A DNA stretch of 64,000 nt from Treponema primitia ZAS-1 (GCF_000297095.1 NZ_AEEA01000058.1:1-64000); one strand, 5' to 3'. Counted from the first letter of the stretch, positions 44,002 to 54,399 are shown. Numbers and translations are program-made. Notes: generated by a model not told the origin, from the letters alone.

Positions 44002-44144
44002 TCGTAAATAAAATTTAGCTTTTTTTCATAAGACTACACCGGTTAACGCCGGATTTGTATAATTTAATTACTATTTTATAGAGTATTTTATAATAAAGCG
44101 AGAATAGTAGCAATTCCAAATTCGGGACGGTAAAATGGCGCCCC

Positions 44145-44173
44145 TTGTCCCGGGCGTTTTCTCTTGGTATACT
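44145..44173 (+). promoter_or_regulatory. thrH promoter
   Basis: TTGTCC (44145-44150), 17-nt spacer, TATACT (44168-44173). The start codon follows 9 nt after the -10 and no Shine-Dalgarno is present, so a leaderless transcript is likely. Confidence 0.6.
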
Positions 44174-44182
44174 ATTTGTCTT

Positions 44183-44788
44183 ATGCGTATTGTGTGTCTT
44201 GACCTTGAGGGGGTATTAATCCCCGAAATCTGGATAGCCTTCTCTGAAGCGGCGGGGATTCCCGAGCTGCGGCGTACCACCCGGGATGAACCGGACTACG
44301 ATAAACTTATGGCGTTCCGGCTGGAACTTCTGGCTAAACATCATCTCAAGCTGGCCGACATCCAGCGGGTTATCGGAACCATGGAGCCCCTGGAGGGGGC
44401 GGCGGAATTTACCGCTGCCCTGAAAGAACGGACCCAGCTGATCATCCTTTCCGATACCTTCGAGCAGTTCGCCAAGCCCCTGATGGCAAAACTGGGCTAC
44501 CCTACCCTGTTCTGTAACAGCCTGGTGACTGGGGCGGACGGTTCTATCACGGGCTACAAACTCCGCCAGAAGGACGGCAAGAAAAATGCGGTTCTTGCTT
44601 TTAAGTCGATAAACCTGGAAATCTTTGCCGCCGGGGATTCCTTTAACGACCTGGCTATGATCCGCGAAGCCGATGCGGGCTGCCTTTTCCGGGCGCCGGA
44701 ATCCATACGCACAAGCCATAGCGACATTAGCTGCGTGGATACCTACGCGGAACTTCTCGCACAGATTGATACGTTTCTATTCCCGTGA
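44183..44788 (+). CDS. thrH: Phosphoserine phosphatase / homoserine phosphotransferase ThrH
   Basis: A 201-residue HAD-family enzyme. Motif I is CLDLEGVLIPE, with the nucleophilic Asp; motif II is ILSDTF; the Lys of motif III is in LAFKSI; motif IV is AAGDSFNDLAMI. The sequence closely follows the Pseudomonas ThrH pattern (TTRDEPDYDKLMAFRLELL). It dephosphorylates phosphoserine and can transfer phosphate to homoserine. The ATG at 44183 is chosen from family alignment. It converges with era and overlaps it by 12 bp. Confidence 0.92.
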   Translation: MRIVCLDLEGVLIPEIWIAFSEAAGIPELRRTTRDEPDYDKLMAFRLELLAKHHLKLADIQRVIGTMEPLEGAAEFTAALKERTQLIILSDTFEQFAKPLMAKLGYPTLFCNSLVTGADGSITGYKLRQKDGKKNAVLAFKSINLEIFAAGDSFNDLAMIREADAGCLFRAPESIRTSHSDISCVDTYAELLAQIDTFLFP

Positions 44789-45691
44789 AATGAGGCGGCG
44801 CAGGACTTTGTCATTGTGGCGCCAGTCGTGGGAACTTTTGACCCGGAGGTCCAGGTCTACTTTCCAGTCCAGGATGCGGTTCAGATCTTTTTGGGCGGCC
44901 TGACGTATGGCCTTGATCATTTCACCGGACTTACCTACCACCATACCTTTTTGTGATTCCCGCTCGGTGATGATGAAGGCCCGTATCCAGAGCCGGGTTT
45001 TTGCCGGGTCTTCACCATCGTTACGCAGCTCCGTGTCCGCTACCTCCACGTAGAGCGAATGGGGCAGTTCCTCCCGCAGGCGGTTTATGGCCTTTTCCCG
45101 GATGATTTCGGCAATGCGGAAACCCAGGTCCTGGTCGGTGTAGTATTCCCCGGGGTACAGGCGCTCCCCTTCACCGGCCATGTCGAAAAGGCAATGGAGC
45201 AGTTCTTCGGCGCCTTCATTTTTTAGGGCGGAGATTTTGAAGATCCGGGAATCGGGAAGGGACGGAAGCTTTAGCGTAAGAAAACTGCGGGCCGCTTCAA
45301 AATCGGCGTCCTTGGCGTCCATTTTGTTTACCGCTGCTATCAGTTTTTCTCCTGCCAGGGGGGCCAGGCTGCGGGCGATGGCTTCTTCTTCGGCGCCGGG
45401 GGCGCGGGATGCGTCCAGCAGGTAGAGAACCAGTTCAGCTTCCTGTACCGCACGATCCGATACTTCCATGAGTTTTTTGTTGAGTTTTTTTTCCGAAGCG
45501 TGACGGCCCGGGGTATCCACAAAGATAAGCTGACCCTGGGGCCGGTTGACTATGCCCCGGATGGCGTTCCGGGTGGTCTGGGGGACCGCACTGACGATGG
45601 CTACCTTCTGCCCGCAGAGCAGATTGACCAGGGTGGACTTCCCCACCGAAGGGCGGCCTACCACCGCCACAAATGCCGATTTGTTTTCCAT
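44777..45691 (-). CDS. era: GTPase Era
   Basis: A 304-residue Era. G motifs: GRPSVGKSTLVNLL, DTPGRH, and NKMDAKD. The C-terminal KH domain binds the 3' end of 16S rRNA (VGKSGEMIKAIRQAAQKDLN). It is needed for 30S maturation. Its ATG shares a base with the stop codon of the giant repeat protein (TAATG), so translation may be coupled to that gene. Confidence 0.96.
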   Translation of the reverse strand: MENKSAFVAVVGRPSVGKSTLVNLLCGQKVAIVSAVPQTTRNAIRGIVNRPQGQLIFVDTPGRHASEKKLNKKLMEVSDRAVQEAELVLYLLDASRAPGAEEEAIARSLAPLAGEKLIAAVNKMDAKDADFEAARSFLTLKLPSLPDSRIFKISALKNEGAEELLHCLFDMAGEGERLYPGEYYTDQDLGFRIAEIIREKAINRLREELPHSLYVEVADTELRNDGEDPAKTRLWIRAFIITERESQKGMVVGKSGEMIKAIRQAAQKDLNRILDWKVDLDLRVKSSHDWRHNDKVLRRLISRE

Positions 45692-48600
45692 TATTTTACT
45701 ACCATTACCTTACGAATTTCATCGATGTCCGGGGCAACGACCCGGATAAAGTACATACCCCGGGCCACTTCCCGGCCGCCGTTATTCTTTCCGTCCCAGC
45801 TTGTACGGTACTCCCCGGAAATTTTATTTTCCCGCACCAGCACTTTTACTAAAGTTCCGTCCAGGGTAAAGACCTGGATAGTGACCGGTCCGTTCCGGGT
45901 AAGCTTATAATCCAGGTAGACCTTTTCCCCGGTGGAAGGTTTAATGACGTTGTTAAGGACGGTCGCTCCGCTCCGCTGGCGGGTGATATTGTGGATCTCA
46001 AGTTTGAAGGGCTCCACCCGGTGGTACCAGGGTTTCGAATTATTGGCCAGCCGCCCGATGTAGAGGTCCCTCCGCTGGGGTGACTCGGAATCGGCGCCGC
46101 CTGAAAGGCGGAAGAAAAATTCCAGCATAGAAACACTGGTATAATTACTTTTTGAAAGATTAAAATTAAAAACATTATTACTAATAGCAGCAGGAGAACT
46201 GTTTCTTCCTGCATCCGCATAGGGAATGGGAACAATGTTGGAAAAGGTGTAGATATTTACCGCCGGGTTTCTGTCGTTATTGTACCCAAGGGAGTCAAAG
46301 TTCGGGAGCCACAGCCCGGTATTCCCGTGGGGTATCCGGACATTGTCGGGGACCGCGGCGCTGAAAAACAGTTCCGGTTTATAGCCCCCCGGAACAAAGG
46401 CGGCGTTCATGTTTACCTGGAGGGTAATATCCTTTTCCTCCAGGTATTCCATCCCGGAAAAATTACGGACCGCATGGATATCCGCCTGTTCGCTTTGTAT
46501 ATATTCCTGGGGATTTATCGCCCAAACCGGCCAAACAAAGAAGGACTCATTTTCAGGGGGCTGGGCGCCGGTGGGCGGCAGGGATATCAGGATATCCGTA
46601 AGGCGGTGGGGCATGGCGTCGTCTGTGGAATCCACGGGGGGGCCGTTGGGGGGAATCAAAGCGCTGGTCCTCGAAGTCCGATAATTGGTATATTTCCAGT
46701 CCAATGGGTATTTGGGGAAGGGACAATCGGGATCCGCCAAACTGGCGTCATCCGCAGGAACCGCAAGATCCCTGAGGCCTTCGACAATAAACATCCTATC
46801 TCCGGCTGCTAAATCTGCGACGCCCACTTCGGAAGGAAGGGTAAGCTCGTATTCAAATCCGGGGCTTATCACCGCAGCCTGGACCGGCAGCCCGGTAAAG
46901 GAGAATTGCAAAAGGCTGTCATTGATCTGTTCCGAAAATTGTACGAACACCTTATTGCTGTTCGGCAGCATGAGCGTATAGGTAATCCGGGGGAACACCG
47001 TATCGGTGGTGACCGGCGCTCCTTCGGTGATGGGGTTCAAACCCGTAGCCAGGTCCCTCAGGGTATTTTCCGGACCATCTGTCAAAACCTTTAGAATCGG
47101 CGCCGCATCCCCATCGGCATAATCATGCTCTTTCAGATAAATATAAATAGAGTCTCCGGCATCAGGATCCAGGCTATCCGTAACTAACGCGTAGGGTATG
47201 TTATTGGGACCCCGGGGATCGAGTTCAAATCCTTCAACCTCAACTTGGAAGTTACTAAAATCTCCGTTCAGCTCAAAGGCGGTCTGGGCGCGGAGACGGT
47301 CAACCCTGCCGTTCCCATCCGAATCTTCGGTAAAGGCGTAGAAGAACTTGAAAATCTCAACCCAGTTGATATTGTAATAGGAGTTGCTTGGATCCGCTGT
47401 ATCATAATACGGGGTGGCTAAGATGGATCTGCCGCTTTTTGGTGAAGGTATGGGCATCCGGTGTTTTGACCAGCTGTACCTGATGGTAACAAAATCTATA
47501 TCTACGTTAGTATCAAGCTCCGTCGAAAAATACCAGAACTTATCCCGTTCCGCCGCAAAAGCAGGATCGAACAAATCCGGTTTATCATTAGGGGGTAAGC
47601 CGTTATCAGTTATTCTGGTCATGGTAACATGATTTCCTTCCCCTCCCCTTATAAAGAATCTATGCAAAACGTAATGGCCGTCAGGGGAACCGGCGGAATA
47701 GTTTGAAAATTCTATGGTTTTTCCCGGAGCTTCACAGGTAAAATCGTACCATGTGGTATTTCCGCTTATTTTTATTGTATCCTCACCCCGCAGGTTCCAC
47801 GAATTCTCCCCGGTAAATACAACATTACTATTTTCGTATTCAAAGGCGCCGCCGGGGTTCGTGGTCCAGTCAATTCCAACATACATTACACGGGGATCGC
47901 CATTTGCTTTCCTGCCCACATAAAACCTACCGGGGCTTGAACCGCTGCCGATAATCTCCATACTTCCCGCAAGCCTGAGTTCATCCGAATCCAGCGCAAC
48001 ATGGGCATCGATGGTGAGACTGCCGATGCTGCCATTCACCGTTAAATGGGTCGCCGTATCATAGGAAGGCCCACCGGTCATTTCAATAGTAGAATTCCAG
48101 GCAGCCCCGGAAAAACCGGCGCCTACCGTTACATTGCCAATCCCCTTTATTGTCATCTTTCCGGTTCCGGGAACTATTGGTTCTGCAATAAGTATATCCC
48201 CTTGGAGCTGGGTAATGGTTACCAGCTCGTCACTGTTTTTAATACTCCACCCCTCGCCTGCCCCCAGGGTTACCCCGTTATGATTATTAACCAGCGCAAA
48301 GGCGCCGGTCCCTTCTAAAAGGGCAGCCACCGTTCCAACATCATTTTCCGGGTGATCCAGCGTTATTTGGACATTGTTCGTTCCATATACTTTCAGCACA
48401 GCCGCCGAAAGTTTTGCTGCGGGGACCGGAACTGGATCCGGGACTGGAACTGGAGCCGGGGCTGGGGTCAAATATTCCTTTAGTTTCCCACCCGCCGATC
48501 CGCCATCAATGGCTATACTTATCGTTTTCCCAACCCCCGCGGTAAGCCCGGTAATTTCCGTTCCTCCTATTCCTGGTATGCTGGCAATAGTAAGGTCACC

Positions 48601-51600
48601 TTCGATTTGCCTAATGGAAATATCTCCGGGGCTTATTATGGCTATGTTTTTTACACCGTCCGCGCCGCCCGCCAGCACGCCCGCTATATCGCCTTGAGTA
48701 TCAAGCGCTAAATCTTCCACCCCAAGGGTATACACGCTGCCGTCGCTTTCGGTACTTATGTTTATGGTAAGAGCCCGCAGAAATACGGTTTTTACGCGAG
48801 CCGGAGCAAGGGTAGTATTGGCGTTAACTTCAACCAGGGGCGTATCAATCCTGTTCCCAATTTCCAAAATGGAAGCGGTGATACAAACCAATTCCTCAGG
48901 TCTTAGTTCAATACCTGGCGTTGGCGGCGTTGTCACCGGCCTATTCCCCAGAAATATGGGTATCCCCGGTGGCTTGTTCCATATCTGAACCGTACCGGTA
49001 GGGCCTGCATTAATATCCGCAATTATTTCTATATCATCGGCTATCAACAAAATAGCCTGGTCCGGAGCTTCTATGCCCGGCGACGGCGCCGGAGCTTCGC
49101 CGATTTGCAAGGGTATACCATGAGCATTTATAAGCTGTACCGGTCCGTTAGGCCCCACCCCGCTAAGGCCGGTTACCACCAAGGCGTGTATCACATTCTC
49201 TGCGCCGTTGAGACTTACGGCGCCTACGGATTCTACCTTCAACACCGCAGCGTTGATGATCCCCGCCTCGGTTTGGCTTAGGGTTCCCGCAGTTTTTAGA
49301 GTCGTAGTATCGCTGCTTATTATACCGCCATTAATGACAACATCTCCCGCCGCATCCAGGGTAAGGGCGGCCACCAAAACCGGTCCGTCTTCCGTTATAA
49401 CACCGGCAAGCGCCGTTACCGTTATGGCATTACCGGCTGCGGAAATACCGCCTACGATCAGGTCCGGTCCGTTCACGAAACTTACACTCTCGCCTGTTCC
49501 GTTTACCGTTACGATCAGGGTTCCAACACTGTTTGTTGCGCTGTCCAAGGTTACCGCAGCTGTTGCCGTTAGCGCCAGGGTATCCCCGGTTATTGCCACG
49601 CTTGGGTTCTGACCTATGGTCCCGGCCCCTGCTGTCGGGTCCTGGGTTTCCAGGGTTATGGCGGTCCCCGAAACCGCCCCATCTACCGTTAAAGCGCCGG
49701 TGGCCGTAGTTACCGTTACGACATGGCCGGCTGCGGAAATACCGCCTATGGCCAGGGCTGATCCGTTCAGGAAGCTTACATCCCCGCCGGCCCCGCTTAC
49801 CGTTACCGCCAGGGTTCCAACACCGTTTGGTACGCTATTCAGGGTTACCGCGTCTGCCGCTGTAACCGTTAGCGCCATCCCCGTTATTACACCCGCTGCG
49901 GTTTGAATTACAGCCCCGGAGGCTGTTAAAAGCACAGGGCCTGATGACGGAACCGAAGCATCGCCGCTGGTGACCGGCCCATTTACGGTGATTGATCCAC
50001 CGGCAGTAATACTGATATCCGGCGCAGAAGTGCCGCTTGTTATTCCGCTATTAATGATAACCGGTCCCGCCGCACCAAGGCTTATACCGGCCCCTAAAAC
50101 CGCCCCGTTTACCGTAATGGCCCCGGCTGTCGTTGTTACCGTTACGGCGTGGCCGGCTGCGGAAATACCGCCTATGCCTATGATCAGGGCTTGTCCGTTC
50201 TTGAAAACTACATTCCCGCCGGCGCCGTTTACGGTCAGGGTTCCAACACTGTTTGCTGCGCTGTCCAGGGCTGCCCCGCCGCCCGCTGTAAGCACCAGCG
50301 TATTCCCGGTTATTGCCCCGCTTGTACTTTGGGCTATAGCCCCGGCCGAATTAAGGCTGACCAATCCTGTACCCGCAGTTAGAACTCCATTCACCGCAAT
50401 GGTCCCGGCGGCTGTTATGGCTATGACTCCGCCGCCTGAATTTATCGGCCCGCTTACCGTAATATTTCCCGTTGTGGCCGTTGTTACCGTTACGGCTCCG
50501 CCGCCTGAATTTACCGCCCCGTTCACCGTAATATTTCCCGTTGTGGCCGTTGTTACCGTTACGGCTCCGCCGCCTGAATTTACTGCCCCGCTTACGGTGA
50601 GATGTCCCGTTGTGGTTGTTACCGTAACGGCGTGGTTACTTGCGGAAATACCGGCTACGGTCAGATTTGGCCCGTTCAAGAAATCTACATCCCCACCGGC
50701 GGCGCTTACCGTTAGGGTTCCCACGCTGTTTGTTGCGCCATTCAGGGTTACTACACCACCCGCCGTTACCGTTAATGTCGCAGCAGTGATGATACTACCC
50801 ATACCAGTCTGAGTTACCGTTCCGGCCGTAACCAGGGTTATGTCATCCCCCGAAATTGGCCCGTTTACCAATATATCTCCGGAAGCCGTTGTCAGTGTTA
50901 CATCACCGGATGCAGCGCTAATTCCACCACCTGCAACCGTAATAGCGCTGCCGGACACCGACACATACCCGGATACGGTATTTGATACCGATCCGTTTAT
51001 GGTAACTACCCCATTGGCTTCAAAACTAATATTACCGGCTGCGATCTTTGATAGTGATACTGATGTATCAACTGTAATATTTCCGCCGGACTCAAAAATC
51101 ACATTACCTACCGATAAAGGGGTAGTAATATTGCTGATTGTAATATTACCCGTAATAGGGGCAGTAGTATGGTTTCCGATATCCAAAATCGAAGCTGAAA
51201 TATGGCTCAACCTTGTCCCGGAACCCGGCGATCCGTCAATGGACATAGGAGCATTATCCGTTTTAGTCCATATCTTCACCGTACCTGTACCGGTGGGAAT
51301 ACCGGCGTCAATAGCCGCACCCAGGTTGAAAGCATCGCTCACTAAGGTAATCGTACCATTAATACTGGTAATGGTTCCTGTGCTTGCCGTTGTGGTTATA
51401 TCCCCGGCGGCTGTTATTGTTACAGCCCCGCCGCTTGAATTTACGGCGTTGTTTACCGTGATATTCCCGGCGGCGGTTTCTACGGTTACCGGGAAACCGT
51501 TGGATGTAATGCCAGCGGTTCCGATTCCAATCGAAAGTGCTTGACCGTTTTTAAAATCAACAGACCCTGTCCCGCTTATTGTCAGCGTATCCACCATGTT

Positions 51601-54228
51601 TGTCAGGCCAAGTCCAACCGCCAAGGCGGACTGTACCGTTACATTTACTCCGGTGATGGTCCCTGTACCAGTCTGACTTATCCCGCCGCTGGTCGTGATT
51701 AGGCTTATGTCCCCATCTGTGCCCGTACTGCTGGTGGCGCTTACGGCCCCGCTTATGGCGAGCGCCCCTCCGGCTTCTACCGCTATTGCCTTGGTACTGT
51801 TTATTCCGATGATCCCTAATGCTCCGCTGTTCTTGAATTGAAATCCATCGCTGTCTGTCACGTTTAATGCGCTTACGACATTCGCTGTAACACTTAAATC
51901 CACTGCACCATCGGAATCTATGGTCAAGGTCCGCCCCTGTATATTTCCAGCTGTTTGGCTTATTCCGTCAAAGGTCGTGGTCAGGCTTATATTCCCATCT
52001 GTGCCCGTGCCGGTAGTGCTTATGGTCCCGCTTATGGCGATAGCCCCTCCGGCTTCTACCGCTATTGCCTTGGTACTGCTTATTCCGGTGATCCCTAATG
52101 CTCCGCCATTCTTGAATTGAAGCCCGGCGCTGCCAGTCACGCTTAGTGTACTTACGACATGCGCAGCATCGCCTAAATCCACTGCACCTGCTGAAGCTAT
52201 GGTTAATAACTGTCCTGTAATTATTACACCCGTTGTTTGGCTTATATTCCCACCGCTGGTCGTAGTCAGGCGTATATTTCCATCTGTGCCCGTGCCGGTG
52301 GCGCTTACGGCCCCGCTTATGGCGAGCGCCCCTCCGGCTTCTACCACTATTGCCTTGGTACTGCTTATTCCGATGATCCCTAATGCTCCGCTGTTCTTAA
52401 ATTGAAATCCATCGCTGTCTGTCACTTCCAATATGCTTACGCCATTCGCAGCATTGTCTAAATCCACTTCGCCGACGGAATCTATGGTCAAGGTCTGTCC
52501 TGTAATTTTTCCGTCCGTTGTCTGGCTTATCCATCCGCTGGTCGTGAGATCTATTATGCCGGAACTTGGATTCGTTTTAAGTCCCGCTATCCCGCCTATC
52601 TCCGCAATAGTAAACCCGGCGATGCTGGTTACCGTTATATCTCCCGTGGTATCTACCGCTAAGCTTGCGGAGTCTAAAGAACCGATGGTAACATCGCCCG
52701 TCGCCTGGATTGCCAATCCGGGAACAGGAACTGTATAAGTATTAAGACCAGTAATACTGTCGTTGCTTCCATTATTTGCCCGCAAAATCAAGTTAGTCAC
52801 CGTTGTATCCAGGGTTATAGCACTATTAATATCTATACTACTAGTTTTTGCGAAACTTCCCAACTCCACGACCGAAGCCTTTATAAGGGGATACTCGAAA
52901 TTTGTAAAACTCATTCCCGTGCCTGATCCACCTAAAGTAATAGTACCACCAGTCGAAAAGTTCTCTATCTTTACCGTGCCGGTGGCCCCAGCATCAATTA
53001 ATCCTGAAGATGTAATAGCAATATCATCTACAATCAGGGTAATATTCCCATCGTCTGACTTTATTTGGTCAGTTACAGTAATACCCCCGATCCCCGCCGC
53101 CGTTAAACTGATATTCCCGGCAGTTCCGGTCCCCGTGCTTTCTATCGGCCCGTTTATCGCCATATCCCCGACAGCTGTTACCCCTATTGGCCCGCTACCC
53201 GTAATCGTTGCTACGCTTCCAAGCTCAAAATCTCCACCGGAAATTATAGCTATTGATCCGCCATTTGATTCAATGGCGTCAGCTACAGTAATATCCCCGG
53301 TCCCCGTCGTCGTTAAACTGATATCCCCGGTACTTTCTATCGGCCCGTTTATCGCCATATCCCCGGCAACTGTTACCTCTATTGGCCCGCTACCTGTAAT
53401 TGTTATTCCGATTCCAAGCTCAAAATCTCTACCGGAAGTTATAGCTATTGATCCGCCATTTGATTCAATGGCATCAGCTACAGTAATATCCCCGGTCCCC
53501 GTCGTCGCTAAACTGATATCCCCGGTACTTTCTATCGGCCCGTTTATCGCCATATCCCCGGTAGCTTCTAACCCTATTGTCCCATCGCTTTCTATCGATC
53601 CGTTTATCGTTATATCCCCGACAGCTTCTAACTCTATTGTCCCATCGCTTTCTATCGATCCGTTTATCGTTATATCCCCGACAGCTTCTAACTCTATTGT
53701 CCCGGCGCTTTCTATCGACCCGTTTATCACCATATTCCCGGTACCGGTAGTAGAAGTAATTAATAAGCTCTTTGAATCATTATTTAATACAGCACTAAAT
53801 GTACTACTAAATATTAACTCCCCCACTACCGTTAACCAAGGGTTTGTACTATCGTTTCCTACTTGCAACATTGATAAATCTAATGTAGTTGGACCTGATG
53901 CTGAATTTTTTAGCGTAACTGTGTCAGTACCATTAAATTGAATTGTTACAGTACCTATATCAGTAGCAATAATAAAACTAGGTAAGGCTACTATCGAAGA
54001 GCTTGTGAATATAGCAATATCATCATTGCGCGCGGGAGAAGTACCTATAGGATTACCTAAATTATAACCAGGAAACCCATTAACCACAGGCCCACTACCA
54101 ACCTCATGAGTCCAATTCCCCGGAATATCCCAAGCATCGCCGGCGGACCCACTCCATGTATACGTATCTCCCCAGGCAACACCGGCGCAGAAAATGAGTA
54201 TCCCCACCATCACCCGGAGCTTATTCAT
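45691..54228 (-). CDS. Giant repeat-rich exported surface protein with FlgD-like C-terminus
   Basis: A 2845-residue protein. Residues 1-20 are a Sec signal peptide (MNKLRVMVGILIFCAGVAWG), followed by a TWSGSAGDAWDIPGNW segment like those that open autotransporter-type passenger domains. Residues about 170-1830 are beta-helix-like repeats rich in Gly, Thr, Ile, Val, with units such as GDITINGSIES and AVTVTTATTGNITVNG, including several exact tandem duplications. A Pro/Val/Ala linker lies near 1920-1935. The region about 1950-2740 is non-repetitive. The last about 85 residues are a FlgD Ig-like fold (IQVFTLDGTLVKVLV, GEYRTSWDGKNNGGREVARG), common at the C-terminus of exported spirochaete proteins. 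No beta-barrel domain was seen. It is probably a surface adhesin or structural protein; ligand unknown. The 5' part is more AT-rich than its neighbours. Confidence 0.85.
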   Translation of the reverse strand: MNKLRVMVGILIFCAGVAWGDTYTWSGSAGDAWDIPGNWTHEVGSGPVVNGFPGYNLGNPIGTSPARNDDIAIFTSSSIVALPSFIIATDIGTVTIQFNGTDTVTLKNSASGPTTLDLSMLQVGNDSTNPWLTVVGELIFSSTFSAVLNNDSKSLLITSTTGTGNMVINGSIESAGTIELEAVGDITINGSIESDGTIELEAVGDITINGSIESDGTIGLEATGDMAINGPIESTGDISLATTGTGDITVADAIESNGGSIAITSGRDFELGIGITITGSGPIEVTVAGDMAINGPIESTGDISLTTTGTGDITVADAIESNGGSIAIISGGDFELGSVATITGSGPIGVTAVGDMAINGPIESTGTGTAGNISLTAAGIGGITVTDQIKSDDGNITLIVDDIAITSSGLIDAGATGTVKIENFSTGGTITLGGSGTGMSFTNFEYPLIKASVVELGSFAKTSSIDINSAITLDTTVTNLILRANNGSNDSITGLNTYTVPVPGLAIQATGDVTIGSLDSASLAVDTTGDITVTSIAGFTIAEIGGIAGLKTNPSSGIIDLTTSGWISQTTDGKITGQTLTIDSVGEVDLDNAANGVSILEVTDSDGFQFKNSGALGIIGISSTKAIVVEAGGALAISGAVSATGTGTDGNIRLTTTSGGNISQTTGVIITGQLLTIASAGAVDLGDAAHVVSTLSVTGSAGLQFKNGGALGITGISSTKAIAVEAGGAIAISGTISTTGTGTDGNISLTTTFDGISQTAGNIQGRTLTIDSDGAVDLSVTANVVSALNVTDSDGFQFKNSGALGIIGINSTKAIAVEAGGALAISGAVSATSSTGTDGDISLITTSGGISQTGTGTITGVNVTVQSALAVGLGLTNMVDTLTISGTGSVDFKNGQALSIGIGTAGITSNGFPVTVETAAGNITVNNAVNSSGGAVTITAAGDITTTASTGTITSINGTITLVSDAFNLGAAIDAGIPTGTGTVKIWTKTDNAPMSIDGSPGSGTRLSHISASILDIGNHTTAPITGNITISNITTPLSVGNVIFESGGNITVDTSVSLSKIAAGNISFEANGVVTINGSVSNTVSGYVSVSGSAITVAGGGISAASGDVTLTTASGDILVNGPISGDDITLVTAGTVTQTGMGSIITAATLTVTAGGVVTLNGATNSVGTLTVSAAGGDVDFLNGPNLTVAGISASNHAVTVTTTTGHLTVSGAVNSGGGAVTVTTATTGNITVNGAVNSGGGAVTVTTATTGNITVSGPINSGGGVIAITAAGTIAVNGVLTAGTGLVSLNSAGAIAQSTSGAITGNTLVLTAGGGAALDSAANSVGTLTVNGAGGNVVFKNGQALIIGIGGISAAGHAVTVTTTAGAITVNGAVLGAGISLGAAGPVIINSGITSGTSAPDISITAGGSITVNGPVTSGDASVPSSGPVLLTASGAVIQTAAGVITGMALTVTAADAVTLNSVPNGVGTLAVTVSGAGGDVSFLNGSALAIGGISAAGHVVTVTTATGALTVDGAVSGTAITLETQDPTAGAGTIGQNPSVAITGDTLALTATAAVTLDSATNSVGTLIVTVNGTGESVSFVNGPDLIVGGISAAGNAITVTALAGVITEDGPVLVAALTLDAAGDVVINGGIISSDTTTLKTAGTLSQTEAGIINAAVLKVESVGAVSLNGAENVIHALVVTGLSGVGPNGPVQLINAHGIPLQIGEAPAPSPGIEAPDQAILLIADDIEIIADINAGPTGTVQIWNKPPGIPIFLGNRPVTTPPTPGIELRPEELVCITASILEIGNRIDTPLVEVNANTTLAPARVKTVFLRALTINISTESDGSVYTLGVEDLALDTQGDIAGVLAGGADGVKNIAIISPGDISIRQIEGDLTIASIPGIGGTEITGLTAGVGKTISIAIDGGSAGGKLKEYLTPAPAPVPVPDPVPVPAAKLSAAVLKVYGTNNVQITLDHPENDVGTVAALLEGTGAFALVNNHNGVTLGAGEGWSIKNSDELVTITQLQGDILIAEPIVPGTGKMTIKGIGNVTVGAGFSGAAWNSTIEMTGGPSYDTATHLTVNGSIGSLTIDAHVALDSDELRLAGSMEIIGSGSSPGRFYVGRKANGDPRVMYVGIDWTTNPGGAFEYENSNVVFTGENSWNLRGEDTIKISGNTTWYDFTCEAPGKTIEFSNYSAGSPDGHYVLHRFFIRGGEGNHVTMTRITDNGLPPNDKPDLFDPAFAAERDKFWYFSTELDTNVDIDFVTIRYSWSKHRMPIPSPKSGRSILATPYYDTADPSNSYYNINWVEIFKFFYAFTEDSDGNGRVDRLRAQTAFELNGDFSNFQVEVEGFELDPRGPNNIPYALVTDSLDPDAGDSIYIYLKEHDYADGDAAPILKVLTDGPENTLRDLATGLNPITEGAPVTTDTVFPRITYTLMLPNSNKVFVQFSEQINDSLLQFSFTGLPVQAAVISPGFEYELTLPSEVGVADLAAGDRMFIVEGLRDLAVPADDASLADPDCPFPKYPLDWKYTNYRTSRTSALIPPNGPPVDSTDDAMPHRLTDILISLPPTGAQPPENESFFVWPVWAINPQEYIQSEQADIHAVRNFSGMEYLEEKDITLQVNMNAAFVPGGYKPELFFSAAVPDNVRIPHGNTGLWLPNFDSLGYNNDRNPAVNIYTFSNIVPIPYADAGRNSSPAAISNNVFNFNLSKSNYTSVSMLEFFFRLSGGADSESPQRRDLYIGRLANNSKPWYHRVEPFKLEIHNITRQRSGATVLNNVIKPSTGEKVYLDYKLTRNGPVTIQVFTLDGTLVKVLVRENKISGEYRTSWDGKNNGGREVARGMYFIRVVAPDIDEIRKVMVVK
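50461..50598 (-). repeat. 69-bp (23-residue) tandem repeat in the giant ORF
   Basis: Two adjacent, almost identical 69-bp units (50461-50529 and 50530-50598), with a third, diverged unit on the high-coordinate side. Each encodes a version of TVTTATTGNITVNGAVNSGG plus linker residues. The period is a multiple of three, so copy-number change would keep the frame. Confidence 0.8.
51640..52500 (-). repeat. About 280-bp (93-95 residue) repeat, three copies, in the giant ORF
   Basis: A block around a TTATTCCGATGATCCCTAAT word occurs at about 51801, 52080 and 52365, spaced 279 and 285 bp. The encoded unit contains GALGIIGISSTKAIVVEAGG followed by ALAISGAVSATG. The first and third copies are nearly identical and the middle one is more diverged. 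Confidence 0.8.
53138..53580 (-). repeat. 195-bp (65-residue) repeat in the giant ORF
   Basis: The word CTTTCTATCGG starts units at 53138, 53333 and 53528, exactly 195 bp apart. The encoded unit begins GDMAINGPIESTGDISLATT and ends in a GSGPIEVTVA-like string. Differences between units are few. Confidence 0.85.
53581..53700 (-). repeat. Exact 60-bp (20-residue) tandem repeat in the giant ORF
   Basis: 53581-53640 and 53641-53700 are identical base for base; flanking units on both sides are similar. The unit encodes GTIELEAVGDITINGSIESD. Perfect identity implies recent duplication or gene conversion. Confidence 0.93.
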
Positions 54229-54399
54229 CCGCGATCCGCCCTAAACACAACTTTTTATCAATATCGATATGGAGTGTCATCTATATCCGTAAGTATAACA
54301 TGCAGCGCCCCCTTTTCCAAGGTAACAGGAAGAGGTTTGCGTCATAACTTATCAATATGCGCTATATGTGGGGTATGTTTGGTTGTTATGCCATATATA

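Noticed and set aside
52763..53941. 392-codon plus-strand frame opposite the giant protein
   Set aside because: A shadow caused by the regular repeats; its composition mirrors the minus-strand repeats and it has no start signals.
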